56,805 nucleotides of DNA, taken from assembly GCA_016930085.1 (NCBI GenBank), contig JAFGHO010000013.1, positions 1 to 56,805 of the forward strand, given 5' to 3'. The notes below the pieces were generated by a model. The model had not been told where the DNA came from, ran no database searches, and saw nothing but the letters and a program-made list of their open reading frames with translations. Shown one piece after another: positions 8,682-17,300 of this stretch. Every line of letters starts with the position of its first letter. The stretch's first letter is position 1. The translations under genes were made by a program, and so were the position numbers. This DNA comes from Spirochaetales bacterium (GTDB lineage Bacteria > Spirochaetota > Spirochaetia > SZUA-6 > JAFGRV01).

Positions 8682-8705
8682 TTGTACGGCAATTCGGTTT
8701 ATTAT
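8676..8705 (+). promoter_or_regulatory. Candidate promoter of ECF sigma copy 1
   Basis: TATTAT at 8700-8705 ends 7 nt before the ATG, leaving no room for a normal leader. The -35 position reads GTGATTT, unlike the sigma-70 consensus. The pair GTGATT ... GTTTATTA is repeated upstream of ECF copy 2 (33839 and 33862) with a spacer 2 nt longer, which could fit autoregulation by an ECF factor. Confidence 0.4.
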
Positions 8706-8712
8706 ACGAGGA

Positions 8713-9300
8713 ATGGAGTTTGACGGCGCATTTATCGACCGGTTGCGAAACCGCGAAACAGAGGCATTTACCATACTCTACGGGGAGACGGAAGCGATGC
8801 TGTACAACTATCTGCTTTACCGGACCGGCAACAACAGAACATGGGCGGAAGAAATCCTTTCAGATATTTTCTGCGACGCGATCGATCATGCCGGTTCACT
8901 CACCCGCGGCCACAACCTCAAGGCGTGGCTGCTCAGGATCGCACGGTCGAAGATCGCGGATTTTTTCAGGCGCCTCGCGAGGGAAGGAAAAAGAAAAAGC
9001 GGGCAACCGGTGGAGGTCATTGCCAACGGCAAGGGACACGGTAAGGATCCTGAAATCCTCCTCCTTGAACGGGAAGACGCGGCAAAAGTCAGAACGGCAT
9101 TTGCCGGGTTGTCCGACCTTCAGCGCGAACTATTACAGAAAAAATATGTGGACGGGATGAGTATGAAGGAATTAAGCGCTTTTTACGGTAAAACAGAACG
9201 GTCGATCGAGTCGATGCTCTACCGGACGAGGAACGAATTGAAAAAACTCCTCGAACGACTCGAACGCGACCGGCCGTATAGACCACGAGGAGTAACATGA
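8713..9300 (+). CDS. ECF-type RNA polymerase sigma factor, copy 1
   Basis: 195 residues. Region 2 spans about 8-85 (FIDRLRNRETEAFTILY, AEEILSDIFCDAI, KAWLLRIARSKIADFFRR) and region 4 about 120-185 (FAGLSDLQRELLQKKYVDGMSMKELSAF, then SIESMLYRTRNELKKLLE, the helix-turn-helix). It should direct RNA polymerase to a small regulon. The start is supported by the paralogue: MEFDGAFIDRL here against MDFGNDFIKRL at 33.9 kb. GAGGA touches the ATG with no spacing, so initiation is unusual. The stop overlaps the next ATG (ATGA), indicating translational coupling with its presumed anti-sigma partner. The divergent CDC-like gene is the obvious target candidate. Confidence 0.92.
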   Translation: MEFDGAFIDRLRNRETEAFTILYGETEAMLYNYLLYRTGNNRTWAEEILSDIFCDAIDHAGSLTRGHNLKAWLLRIARSKIADFFRRLAREGKRKSGQPVEVIANGKGHGKDPEILLLEREDAAKVRTAFAGLSDLQRELLQKKYVDGMSMKELSAFYGKTERSIESMLYRTRNELKKLLERLERDRPYRPRGVT

Positions 9301-11252
9301 GAGATCTGTTTGACGATAACACATTAAAAAACCTCATAACGAAAGCCGCTTCCCCGGAAAGGCCGTCCAAAGAAGCCAGACACCGTATTCTGGCAGTGAT
9401 CCAGGAAAAAACGAACATCAAACCCTTAAAACGGCCCGTTTCTCCCTTTCGTCTTACACGGCCTGGGGTCGCCGTTGCGGCCGCCGCCGTCCTTATCGTC
9501 ATCCCGCTTATTGTTGTCATTTCCGTTTTACTGCAGCCCTCGTACCGGGACGCCATTCCCTTTATTGTCTATTCCCACAGGGGCGGTTTTCTCGGGGACA
9601 CGGACAACCCGCTGACAAAAGGATACGAACTCGGTCATCGTGAAATGATCAGGACCGGGAGAGGGGAACAGGTCATTATCGAAAGAAAGGACGAGGCGGT
9701 CGTCTACCTCTTTTCGGAGTCACTCCTCACGATATCGTCTGGTGCGGAAAGAAAAAGGCAGACCGGGTTTTCTCTCGATAAGGGTTCCCTCTATATTAAC
9801 AAATATTCCCCAAACGATCCGAATACCTATTATGCCGTCACTATACGGAATGAATATATTTTTGTCCTGAAAGGGACGAGGGTCTATTTTTCGATCGGGC
9901 TCGACGCGACGGTCACCGTGATCCTGTACGACGGCCTCCTCTCTATCGAAAGGCTTCCGGAAACCGTACGCGGTATCCCCTCCTCTCTTCAGGCCCCGGT
10001 AAAATTACAGATCTTTACAGACGGGAAGTGGAAGACATCGGGGATCGAGGCCTGGGCGGATGATGAAAAGGCCCTCGATGAACTTTTAAGGATGCCGTCT
10101 CCGTATACCGGACTCATCGCGGAAATCGCCTATCACAGGCGGCAGCAGTTTGAAAACGCGGCCCTTGAACCGTCGGTACGGCGACAGCCGGAAGCGACAC
10201 CCGTCCGGGAACTGGAGAAGCCTCCCTATATCGTTACCGCGCTTGGTGAGATCGGTTTTAACGGCATGAGGGATGATACGGTAAACTATTTCGCCTCAAC
10301 ATCAGACGAAGGCAGGCTGTATTTCGTCAATCAGCATGAACTTTTTATTATTGAGAACGGCACGATCCTGAAAGTACCCGGTATCGATCCATCCAGTTCG
10401 TTCCGTTCCAAACCGCTTATCATGGGGAGCACACTCTGCCTTTTTACGGCAAACACACTCCTCCTCCTGGATACGCACACCATGAAAGCCGATCGCGAGA
10501 TCCCTTTCCCCCGGGACGGCAGCATCGATCTCCATTATATACCCCATACGGCCGGCAATCTGATTATCATACCGGTCCAGAACCACGGGTATTATACGAT
10601 CGATCCGGTTTCGGACGATCCCCGCCTCCTGCTTCTCCATAAGGAAGCCTTTCCCCTCTCCCCTGTTCCCGCAGACGGCCGTATCGTCATCGGGGCATAC
10701 TATGCGAGTTATCTGGGGATAATCGATTTCGGGGGCGCCATACTCGCAAAAACGCCGCTTCAAGGCAATACCTACGTGAATATCGTGCATCAAAACAATA
10801 AACTCTACCTCTATTCGGAAAAGGCGGACAGGTACTCGATCGCCATATACGATACGGCACTCAAACCGGCAGGCGGAATCGATCTTCCGCAGAAGATTGC
10901 TACCGATTTTATCGTGACGGGAACAACCATCTGGGGTATCGACACGAACGGAACCCTTTTTTATGCCGACACCGTATCTGGACAAAAGGCTTCCGTCACA
11001 CGGATTCACGGAGGCGCACTCTCTTCCCGTCACATGCGCTTCCTCGAATTATATCGTTCGGATGACTCGATCATGGCCGCCTGTGAAAACGGGACAATTG
11101 TCCTGGTCAATTCGGAGAGCAGAAAGGTAAGCGGCCGGATCACGGTCGACACGGGGGAACGGTTGTATACAGCCCCGATCGTGACCGGAAACTTCATCCA
11201 CGTTGTATCCAATACGGGACGCGTGTTTCGTATCGAAAAAAATAATGAATGA
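9297..11252 (+). CDS. Membrane FecR-domain / beta-propeller protein, presumed anti-sigma factor, copy 1
   Basis: 651 residues. About 55 N-terminal residues are polar and cytoplasmic, with a basic stretch before one transmembrane helix at about 57-79 (VAVAAAAVLIVIPLIVVISVLL). A periplasmic FecR-like domain follows (about 95-235: GREQVIIERKDEAVVYLF-like, LDKGSLYINKY, FVLKGTRVYFSIG, VILYDGLLSIERL). The rest (about 310-650) is a PQQ/Kelch-like beta-propeller with repeated blades (GRLYFVNQHELFIIENG, STLCLFTANTLLLLDT, GTIVLVNSESRKVSGRI). Such a layout, placed after an ECF gene with a 4-bp overlap, is what a transmembrane anti-sigma or sensor protein looks like. The ligand of the propeller is unknown. 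It closely parallels the protein at 34507-36492. Confidence 0.8.
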   Translation: MRDLFDDNTLKNLITKAASPERPSKEARHRILAVIQEKTNIKPLKRPVSPFRLTRPGVAVAAAAVLIVIPLIVVISVLLQPSYRDAIPFIVYSHRGGFLGDTDNPLTKGYELGHREMIRTGRGEQVIIERKDEAVVYLFSESLLTISSGAERKRQTGFSLDKGSLYINKYSPNDPNTYYAVTIRNEYIFVLKGTRVYFSIGLDATVTVILYDGLLSIERLPETVRGIPSSLQAPVKLQIFTDGKWKTSGIEAWADDEKALDELLRMPSPYTGLIAEIAYHRRQQFENAALEPSVRRQPEATPVRELEKPPYIVTALGEIGFNGMRDDTVNYFASTSDEGRLYFVNQHELFIIENGTILKVPGIDPSSSFRSKPLIMGSTLCLFTANTLLLLDTHTMKADREIPFPRDGSIDLHYIPHTAGNLIIIPVQNHGYYTIDPVSDDPRLLLLHKEAFPLSPVPADGRIVIGAYYASYLGIIDFGGAILAKTPLQGNTYVNIVHQNNKLYLYSEKADRYSIAIYDTALKPAGGIDLPQKIATDFIVTGTTIWGIDTNGTLFYADTVSGQKASVTRIHGGALSSRHMRFLELYRSDDSIMAACENGTIVLVNSESRKVSGRITVDTGERLYTAPIVTGNFIHVVSNTGRVFRIEKNNE

Positions 11253-11399
11253 TACAGGCTATTACCACTGAATTGACAGGTTTTTAAATTTATTTTCTAA
11301 TTCTTGATTTACCATTCTATCGTAACATAATCCGGAATCAAAGTAATTTGGTAATATTTTTCGTTATTTTCTTGATACTTGATGAGCGTTTCTCAATTA

Positions 11400-11915
11400 T
11401 TATTCTATAAAATCCTTTATTATCATTCCTTCCGGTATTGTATATGATTGTAAAAGCATGTTTTTTGCCTTTTCGAAGTCGTGAGCGTAAAAGATATCCT
11501 GCTTTATTGTAAAAGCGCTTGAACTTCTCGTAGAAAACACGCCGAGATAAACAATTTCGCCGACACCAATATGTATAAGCTGCATGAGTTCTTCGGGAAT
11601 ATCTCCGAATTCTTTGGTTGCTGATATTCTGCCGCTCGAATGAAGGGTATAAACAGTGTCCGAAATTCCTATGACAATATATTCTCCGGGTTCTATCGTA
11701 AAGACCTGGATATTATTGGAAGATGAAATAGTATAATTTATTTTTTTATTTGTTTCGATATTTTTTAACCGTAACTTGAATGAACTGTAAAATATTCCAA
11801 AGAAAAAAGATTTTTTTTCTGTAAGCACGGAACCCTGAGATGTCATACATGAAGAACAGCACATTGTCGACAGTATTATCAGACAAAAAAATAACGATAT
11901 ATTTCTATCAATCAT
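11400..11915 (-). CDS. Small lipoprotein of unknown function
   Basis: 171 residues with a lipoprotein-type signal (SLFFCLIILSTMCCSSC). Several Cys lie in the lipobox region, so the exact modified residue is uncertain. The rest is beta-rich: SFKLRLKNIETNKKI, VFTIEPGEYIVIGI and VGEIVYLGVFSTRSS resemble the small extracytoplasmic domains of the DUF2846 type, as does its upstream neighbour. GAGAGG precedes the ATG. It starts 10 nt after the stop of the upstream lipoprotein gene, so the two form an operon. I cannot assign a function. Confidence 0.6.
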   Translation of the reverse strand: MIDRNISLFFCLIILSTMCCSSCMTSQGSVLTEKKSFFFGIFYSSFKLRLKNIETNKKINYTISSSNNIQVFTIEPGEYIVIGISDTVYTLHSSGRISATKEFGDIPEELMQLIHIGVGEIVYLGVFSTRSSSAFTIKQDIFYAHDFEKAKNMLLQSYTIPEGMIIKDFIE

Positions 11916-11925
11916 TATCTACCTC

Positions 11926-12384
11926 TCAACCTTCAATATATTTTAATGCAGGTTCCTGGTATTTGGTTTTGATTATTTCCTTCTCTCCAATTGTTTTATC
12001 CATTAATTTGATACCGGGAGGTTGATTGGCCAGTCTGGCTTCGACTTTTATATAATATTCCTGTCCTTCATGTACCTCCAAAATAAAAGCGTCATGTTCT
12101 GAACTCGACAATTCACCCCATTTTTGAGAAAAAAATAACAATAATCGCTGAGGTGTTACATAAATCGAGGTATACCCCCCCGTATTAATGCTCAATAATT
12201 TTGTTTTTTTTGCATATATAGGAAACTCAAGTGCGGAACCAAAAAGATTGACAGGCCGATATATATAGACAATACCGTATTTATCGACACGTTGTTCTTT
12301 TTGAAAGGCAGGACCTACCGCCATACATGAAATCAGAAACACAGATAAAATGATATAAATGAAAAAAAGTTTTGATGAACACAT
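11926..12384 (-). CDS. Small DUF2846-like lipoprotein
   Basis: 152 residues. The signal peptide ends in VFLISC (lipobox Cys near 20). The mature part has YGIVYIYRPVNLFGSALEFPIY, LLSINTGGYTSIYVTPQR and a C-terminal YYIKVEAR, the pattern of DUF2846 domains, which are beta-sandwich envelope domains of unknown role. The ATG has no Shine-Dalgarno sequence. A perfect consensus promoter (TTGACA, 17 nt, TATAAT) ends 6 nt before it, so the mRNA is probably leaderless. It is followed 10 nt later by the related lipoprotein gene. Confidence 0.65.
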   Translation of the reverse strand: MCSSKLFFIYIILSVFLISCMAVGPAFQKEQRVDKYGIVYIYRPVNLFGSALEFPIYAKKTKLLSINTGGYTSIYVTPQRLLLFFSQKWGELSSSEHDAFILEVHEGQEYYIKVEARLANQPPGIKLMDKTIGEKEIIKTKYQEPALKYIEG

Positions 12385-12390
12385 ATATTT

Positions 12391-12419
12391 ATTATATTAA
12401 TTCGATATTTATCTGTCAA
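12391..12419 (-). promoter_or_regulatory. Perfect sigma-70 promoter with leaderless layout
   Basis: TTGACA (12414-12419), a 17-nt spacer and TATAAT (12391-12396) match the housekeeping consensus at all twelve positions. The ATG at 12384 begins 6 nt after the -10 box, where transcription is expected to start. Confidence 0.8.
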
Positions 12420-12637
12420 ATTGAATAGTTGAAAATAAGTAAAAAAAAATACTATAAATCGCTTCTATGTCTCCCGCTTTCTTTGTCTGACAGTAATCGA
12501 TAATGGTGTCTTTGAGAGTATGCCATGCTTCCTTCAGATCGATTAAGGAACCATTTAACGACAAAATGCCCGGTAAATAACCCGCCGGCAAGAAGGATCA
12601 CGGCGCTGATGATCAATGACGGTGAAATTCTGCCCAT
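12409..12637 (-). pseudogene. Possible frameshifted remnant of a small membrane-anchored (SIMPL-like) protein
   Basis: From an ATG at 12637 the frame encodes a transmembrane helix (MGRISPSLIISAVILLAGGL, then FTGHFVVKWFLN), the style of N-terminus seen in SIMPL-domain proteins, and stops at 12452 in low-complexity sequence. A second frame overlapping it reads LKEAWHTLKDTIIDYCQTKK and stops at 12409. The two may be halves of one decayed gene joined by a +1 shift near 12541, or the first may be a genuine 61-residue membrane peptide. A promoter-like TTGACC, 17 nt, TAGGGT ends 7 nt before the ATG. Assignment is tentative. Confidence 0.3.
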
Positions 12638-12644
12638 GAAAATT

Positions 12645-12673
12645 ACCCTACATCAATTTTCTCCTGCGGTCAA
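12645..12673 (-). promoter_or_regulatory. Promoter-like element before the 12637 start
   Basis: TTGACC (12668-12673), 17 nt and TAGGGT (12645-12650), with the ATG at 12637 placed 7 nt downstream. Same leaderless geometry as at 12384; the -10 box is weak. Confidence 0.35.
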
Positions 12674-12853
12674 GAACGAACCGCGTCCGGCCTTATAAAT
12701 CATCCGGAAAGAAGCCTTAAATTACGATTCCGGTCAGTAGAAAGGGGAAATCCTCTCTACGTTAAATGAGATTAAACATTTAGCTTTTATAAAGCCGTGC
12801 GCAGGAATTTCGCCTGCAAGATCGGATTTTTTTATTAGTATGGAGGTATAGGA

Positions 12854-13519
12854 ATGGGAATTTATAAAGTAATTGTTGTTCTCTTTTTTTTAGTGCTGAT
12901 ATTTTCACCGGTAGTTTCATGCGCGAAAAAAATTTCGGATAACCGCGGTTCCGTCTCCGAAGCGTCGATTGATTATGTTTCAGGCGATGTTGTATTAAAC
13001 AGCAGGAAGGCGGTAATCGGCGATAATGTTCCGGATAAATCCACTATCGCAACAGGCGATGAGGGAATCTGTGAAATCATTTTCGACGATAAAAACATTA
13101 TCAAGGTCGAAAGCAACACATTGTTTGAAATGGATTTCTCCGGTTTGCATAAATCCGTCAACCTTAAAGAGGGCACACTTACCAATGTCCTCAAAAAACT
13201 GGCCGCCCTGGCGGAAACCGAGGTTTTTACCATTAATACATCCACCGCAGTTTTAGGCGTGAGGGGAACGTCGTTTTTTGTAAAAGCGGATGCAGACTCC
13301 ACCTATGTCTGTGTGTGTAACGGCGTTCTCACTGTAGGGGATGAGAAAGGAAACAATACAGAAGAAATCAGGGCAAAGCACCATACCGCACGGCTGTTAA
13401 CAAAATCGGAGAATGGGACGATTGTGACCCCGGCCGCGATGCTTTATCATACGGATTCCGATATCGAGAATGTCGCTTTAAAAATCGGCTATGAAATAAA
13501 CTGGGAAGAAATCGAATAG
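12854..13519 (+). CDS. FecR-domain lipoprotein
   Basis: 221 residues. The lipoprotein signal ends in PVVSC (Cys23). A FecR domain follows at about 40-180: DYVSGDVVLNSRKAVIGD, TIATGDEGICEIIFDDKNII, LFEMDFSGLHKSVNLKEGTL, INTSTAVLGVRGTSFFVK and VCVCNGVLTVGD. It lacks a transmembrane helix and a cytoplasmic anti-sigma segment, so it is a surface or periplasmic lipoprotein rather than a sigma regulator. GGAGG precedes the ATG. It stands alone between divergent small genes. The FecR fold links it loosely to the two FecR-propeller proteins in this window. Its role is unknown. Confidence 0.8.
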   Translation: MGIYKVIVVLFFLVLIFSPVVSCAKKISDNRGSVSEASIDYVSGDVVLNSRKAVIGDNVPDKSTIATGDEGICEIIFDDKNIIKVESNTLFEMDFSGLHKSVNLKEGTLTNVLKKLAALAETEVFTINTSTAVLGVRGTSFFVKADADSTYVCVCNGVLTVGDEKGNNTEEIRAKHHTARLLTKSENGTIVTPAAMLYHTDSDIENVALKIGYEINWEEIE

Positions 13520-13634
13520 GAGGAAATGGTGTCCGTACCATCAAAAAGCATTGTACCGTCAGGTACCGATCACCGGACTGTAATCGTATAAGATCCTTAT
13601 TGGATGTGTTGATACAAGCGTAGGGAGGTCACCT

Positions 13635-14225
13635 ATGATAAAAAACGAAACAACCGGGAAACGGAGGAATATACCGACCATCCGGTTCAAAGCGGTATTG
13701 TATACACCCGATGCGACCGGAAAAAACGGTTCGTGGTCGTTTCTATCACTGCCCAAAAACGAAAGTAAGCATTTCTCCTCACAAGGCCCGACAATGGTCG
13801 AGGGAATTCTCAACAGCTTCCCCTTTCGGACCGCTTTGGAACCTGACGGCAAAGGCGGCCACCGGCTCAAAGTAAGTAAAGCATTATGCGATGCCGCAGA
13901 CTTAGTCGATCATGACACGGCGTCTGTTGAGATGACACGGGTCGGAGACGAGCCCAAGATCAGAGTACCGGAAGACCTGGAAAAAGCCCTGGAAGCCTCC
14001 CCGCCGGCGCGGGAAGCATGGTCGGATATCACACCGATGGCGCGCAGGGACTGGGTGCTTTGGATAACCACGGCCAGGCAATCGGAAACCCGCAGCAACC
14101 GGATCGAAAAAGCCTGCGACATGCTCGCATCCGGAAAGCGGCGGGTATGCTGTTTTCCCGGGCTTAACTGGATGACGAAAGACCATGTGACACCGGAAGA
14201 AACGTGGAGTACGCTGCCGAAGTAA
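13635..14225 (+). CDS. DUF1905 / YdeI-like (bacteriocin-protection type) protein
   Basis: 196 residues, no signal peptide. The N-terminal half (about 15-95) fits DUF1905: IRFKAVLYTPDATGKNGSW, FLSLPK, MVEGILNSFPFRTALEPDG and GGHRLKVSKALCDAADL. The C-terminal half (about 110-175) matches the YdeI/OmpD-associated helical domain: VPEDLEKALEASPPAREAW, then SDITPMARRDWVLWI and RSNRIEKACDMLASGKRR. Members are cytoplasmic and are annotated as possible bacteriocin-protection factors on thin evidence. GGGAGGTCACCT upstream of the ATG is a strong ribosome binding site. It is monocistronic. Confidence 0.8.
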   Translation: MIKNETTGKRRNIPTIRFKAVLYTPDATGKNGSWSFLSLPKNESKHFSSQGPTMVEGILNSFPFRTALEPDGKGGHRLKVSKALCDAADLVDHDTASVEMTRVGDEPKIRVPEDLEKALEASPPAREAWSDITPMARRDWVLWITTARQSETRSNRIEKACDMLASGKRRVCCFPGLNWMTKDHVTPEETWSTLPK

Positions 14226-14386
14226 CAAAAGATTTTTACTAAAATAAGAAATAATTACTGTAAAAACGAACCCGGAATAATGTAACGCATATTAAATTCC
14301 TGTATTATTTAATATAAAAAAAATTTGAAGCCTTTTGCAGCAATATATTTACTATTATTGGATTTTTGAAAGAGGGTATGAGATCA

Positions 14387-17300
14387 TTATTTATAAATTT
14401 TCTTGATAACCATAAGTGTGATATCATCGTTTATCCGGTAGTCCTGATTGACTTCACTGATGATACCATTTATTATGTCTTCTGTCGTAAGCTTTCCCAA
14501 ACTGCCGAATAAATTCATAAGATTATCCTTGGAAAACATAACTTTCTTCTCTACACCTTTTTTAAAAGCTTCGATAATACCGTCAGTGTATAATAACAGT
14601 GTATCACCGTTCTCCAACCGGAAGGTTTCATTTTTCAGGTACTCTTTTATATCATCCAGAAATCCTATCCACATACCGGAAGTACCAAACATTTCAATTT
14701 TACCCGTACCGGCACGGTAGACAGCAAAATCAAGATGTTTCCCGGCATAGATGAATTCTCCGTCCGGCTTCACAGAAAACGCGCATATAGTCACATATTT
14801 CAAATCACCGAGTCGTTTTATATTTGCAGTGATTGTTTTATTTACACTAATAATAAGTTCCGAAGGAAGAATTTCAGGATGATTTTCCAGTGTATTGTGT
14901 ATGGAAGTTTGTACCATCATCATAACAAGTCCTGCCGGGACTCCATGTCCCGACACATCACCTATTATAATCCAATTCCGATCGCCTGTATTAATGACAT
15001 CATAATAATCTCCTCCAACAGATTTGGCTGGTGCAATAAATGTGGAAATGTCATATCCATCAATATGGGGAATATCCGGCAACAGACATGTTTGTATTTT
15101 CTTGGCCAGTTCCATTTCCCCCCATAAAGCGTCCTTTGCAGATTTCAATTTTGTATAGGACTCTTTTAATTCCCTGGTCCTCTCTTTCACTTTCTCCTCG
15201 AGATTTGCATAGAGTCGTGCATTATCAATGGAAATGGCGATTTGTGATAACAGGACCTGTAATAATTCCAATCGTTCTGCAGTAAAAGCACCTGTAGAAA
15301 GGTTATTTTCCAGGTAAATAATCCCGGAGAGTTTTCCCTGGCTAAGGAATGCCGTGCATAGTATAGATTTCGGTTTGTTTTCTTTAATATAAGGATCATT
15401 TATAAATTCACCTTCAAATGAAGCGTCATGTAAAATTAACATTCCTTTTGTCCTGGCAATATAATTAATAATGGATCCGGATATACCATGATGCTCTTCT
15501 ACAGGGATTGATTTTAGTACCCTGATATCGTTGTCAGTGATTGTACTTTCGGCTTCAACCACTAGTTTTCCATTATCTTCAAGAATAAAAAAACCTCTTT
15601 GGGCTCCTGCGTTTTCCATAACAATCTTCATCATACGGGATAATAGTTTATCCAGCACGATCTCTCCGGATATGGTTTGGGCCGCTTTGACGGCTGTGGA
15701 AAAATCAAGAAGTGTTCCCGAGTTTTTTAATAAGGGAGAAGTTTTGAATGGTGAACTAAAATCAATTGTTTTCAGCAGTTCAGGGTATTTCATCTTCAAT
15801 TGATTCAATTTTGCCGCAGCACCCCAGGCAGTATAACAATTGTACGCATCTGATAAATAAATTTGTCCCAATTTTTCTTTCCCCCGGTCCAGTGCATGCC
15901 TGCCGGCCAGTTCATTAGCCAAAGCTTCCTCAATTGCATATTCATTTTTCTTGCTCAATTCAATAGCCGTGTTATAAAAAACTTCTGCCTGTTTATTGCG
16001 GCCAGAAATCCTGGCTTCTTCTGCAAGCAGAAGTGAGAGACGGTGTTCATTATTCATGGAAGCTTGTTGAGTCCATGTTTTAAATTTCTTTATTGATTGG
16101 GCGATATATTTTTTATATTCTTTTTTTCTCTTTTTCAAAGCCATGGGATATAGTCTTATTTTTACCAGGGCGGAAAAGAAGGCAAAATCACGTACCATTA
16201 TGATACCTTCTGCAGAAGGGAGATACGGCACCATTTTTTCACAATCCTCTAATGCACCCTGGTAATCCTCAAATAGATAACGAAGAATAATTCTGTACAC
16301 ATAAAAATTTCCCAGAAAATTATCTGCTCCTGCGGCTTCCCATTCAGGTATCATTTTCTTTTCATTTAATGCTGTACCCGTAAGATTTATAGGAGATTCA
16401 CTTTTCCCAAGAAGGTTCAGAATTGTCTGCCATATAATGATCTGAATCCCCAAAGATGGGATGTGATTGAATTGCTTAATCAATGTATAGCTTTGAGATA
16501 CCTGTTGTTCCAATTCATTCAAATTATACCCTAGAAGCAGCCCTATACAATCATGCAGGCAAAGACTGTAGCTTGTCCATTCCAGATTTCCCGTTTCCAA
16601 TCCTGTAATATACGCATTTTTAAATCCCTGTCTCACAACCTTCAGGTGTTCTTTCCAATGAGCCAAAAAACTGTAAAAAGCAAAAAGCCTTGCTGATTCA
16701 TAACGACGTGCATTATATCTTTCCCCCAGTTTAAGAGCAAAACGTCCCAATTGATATCCCGCTTCAAGATCACCCAGGATGTTTCTCAGTATTATAGCGA
16801 ATCCCATATAGTTGTACGATTGAACCGGGCAATGCCCAAATTTGAGAGAAAGCTCGACTTCCTTTATTACGATATAAGCAAATAGCTTTTGAGAAATAAA
16901 ATAAACACTTCTTCCCAATATAGAAAGCATCCTTAAAACAGTTAATATTTTGGGATCGTTTATGTCAGGGAGATCATTTAAAGCGTTGATTTTCTTTATT
17001 GTAAAAGCGGACTTTATTTTTATCATAGCCAATAACAATTGCAGATTCGAGATTTGTACCGGTATCGGGTAATTAATTTTTTTCATTACTTCGAGACCGA
17101 TCGTAACAGCTTCCTGATAATTTGATGATGAATTTGAAGCATCCATTTTTATTTCATATACGGATAAGGCATCATAAATCGTTCCGGAATTTTTGATTAC
17201 CATCAAAGCATATTTGTTCATGCTTTCATAATTTCCTATCAGATATGCAACTATCGTTGCTTCCGAATAAATTTTAAGGCAAAGTTCATATTGGGTTTTC

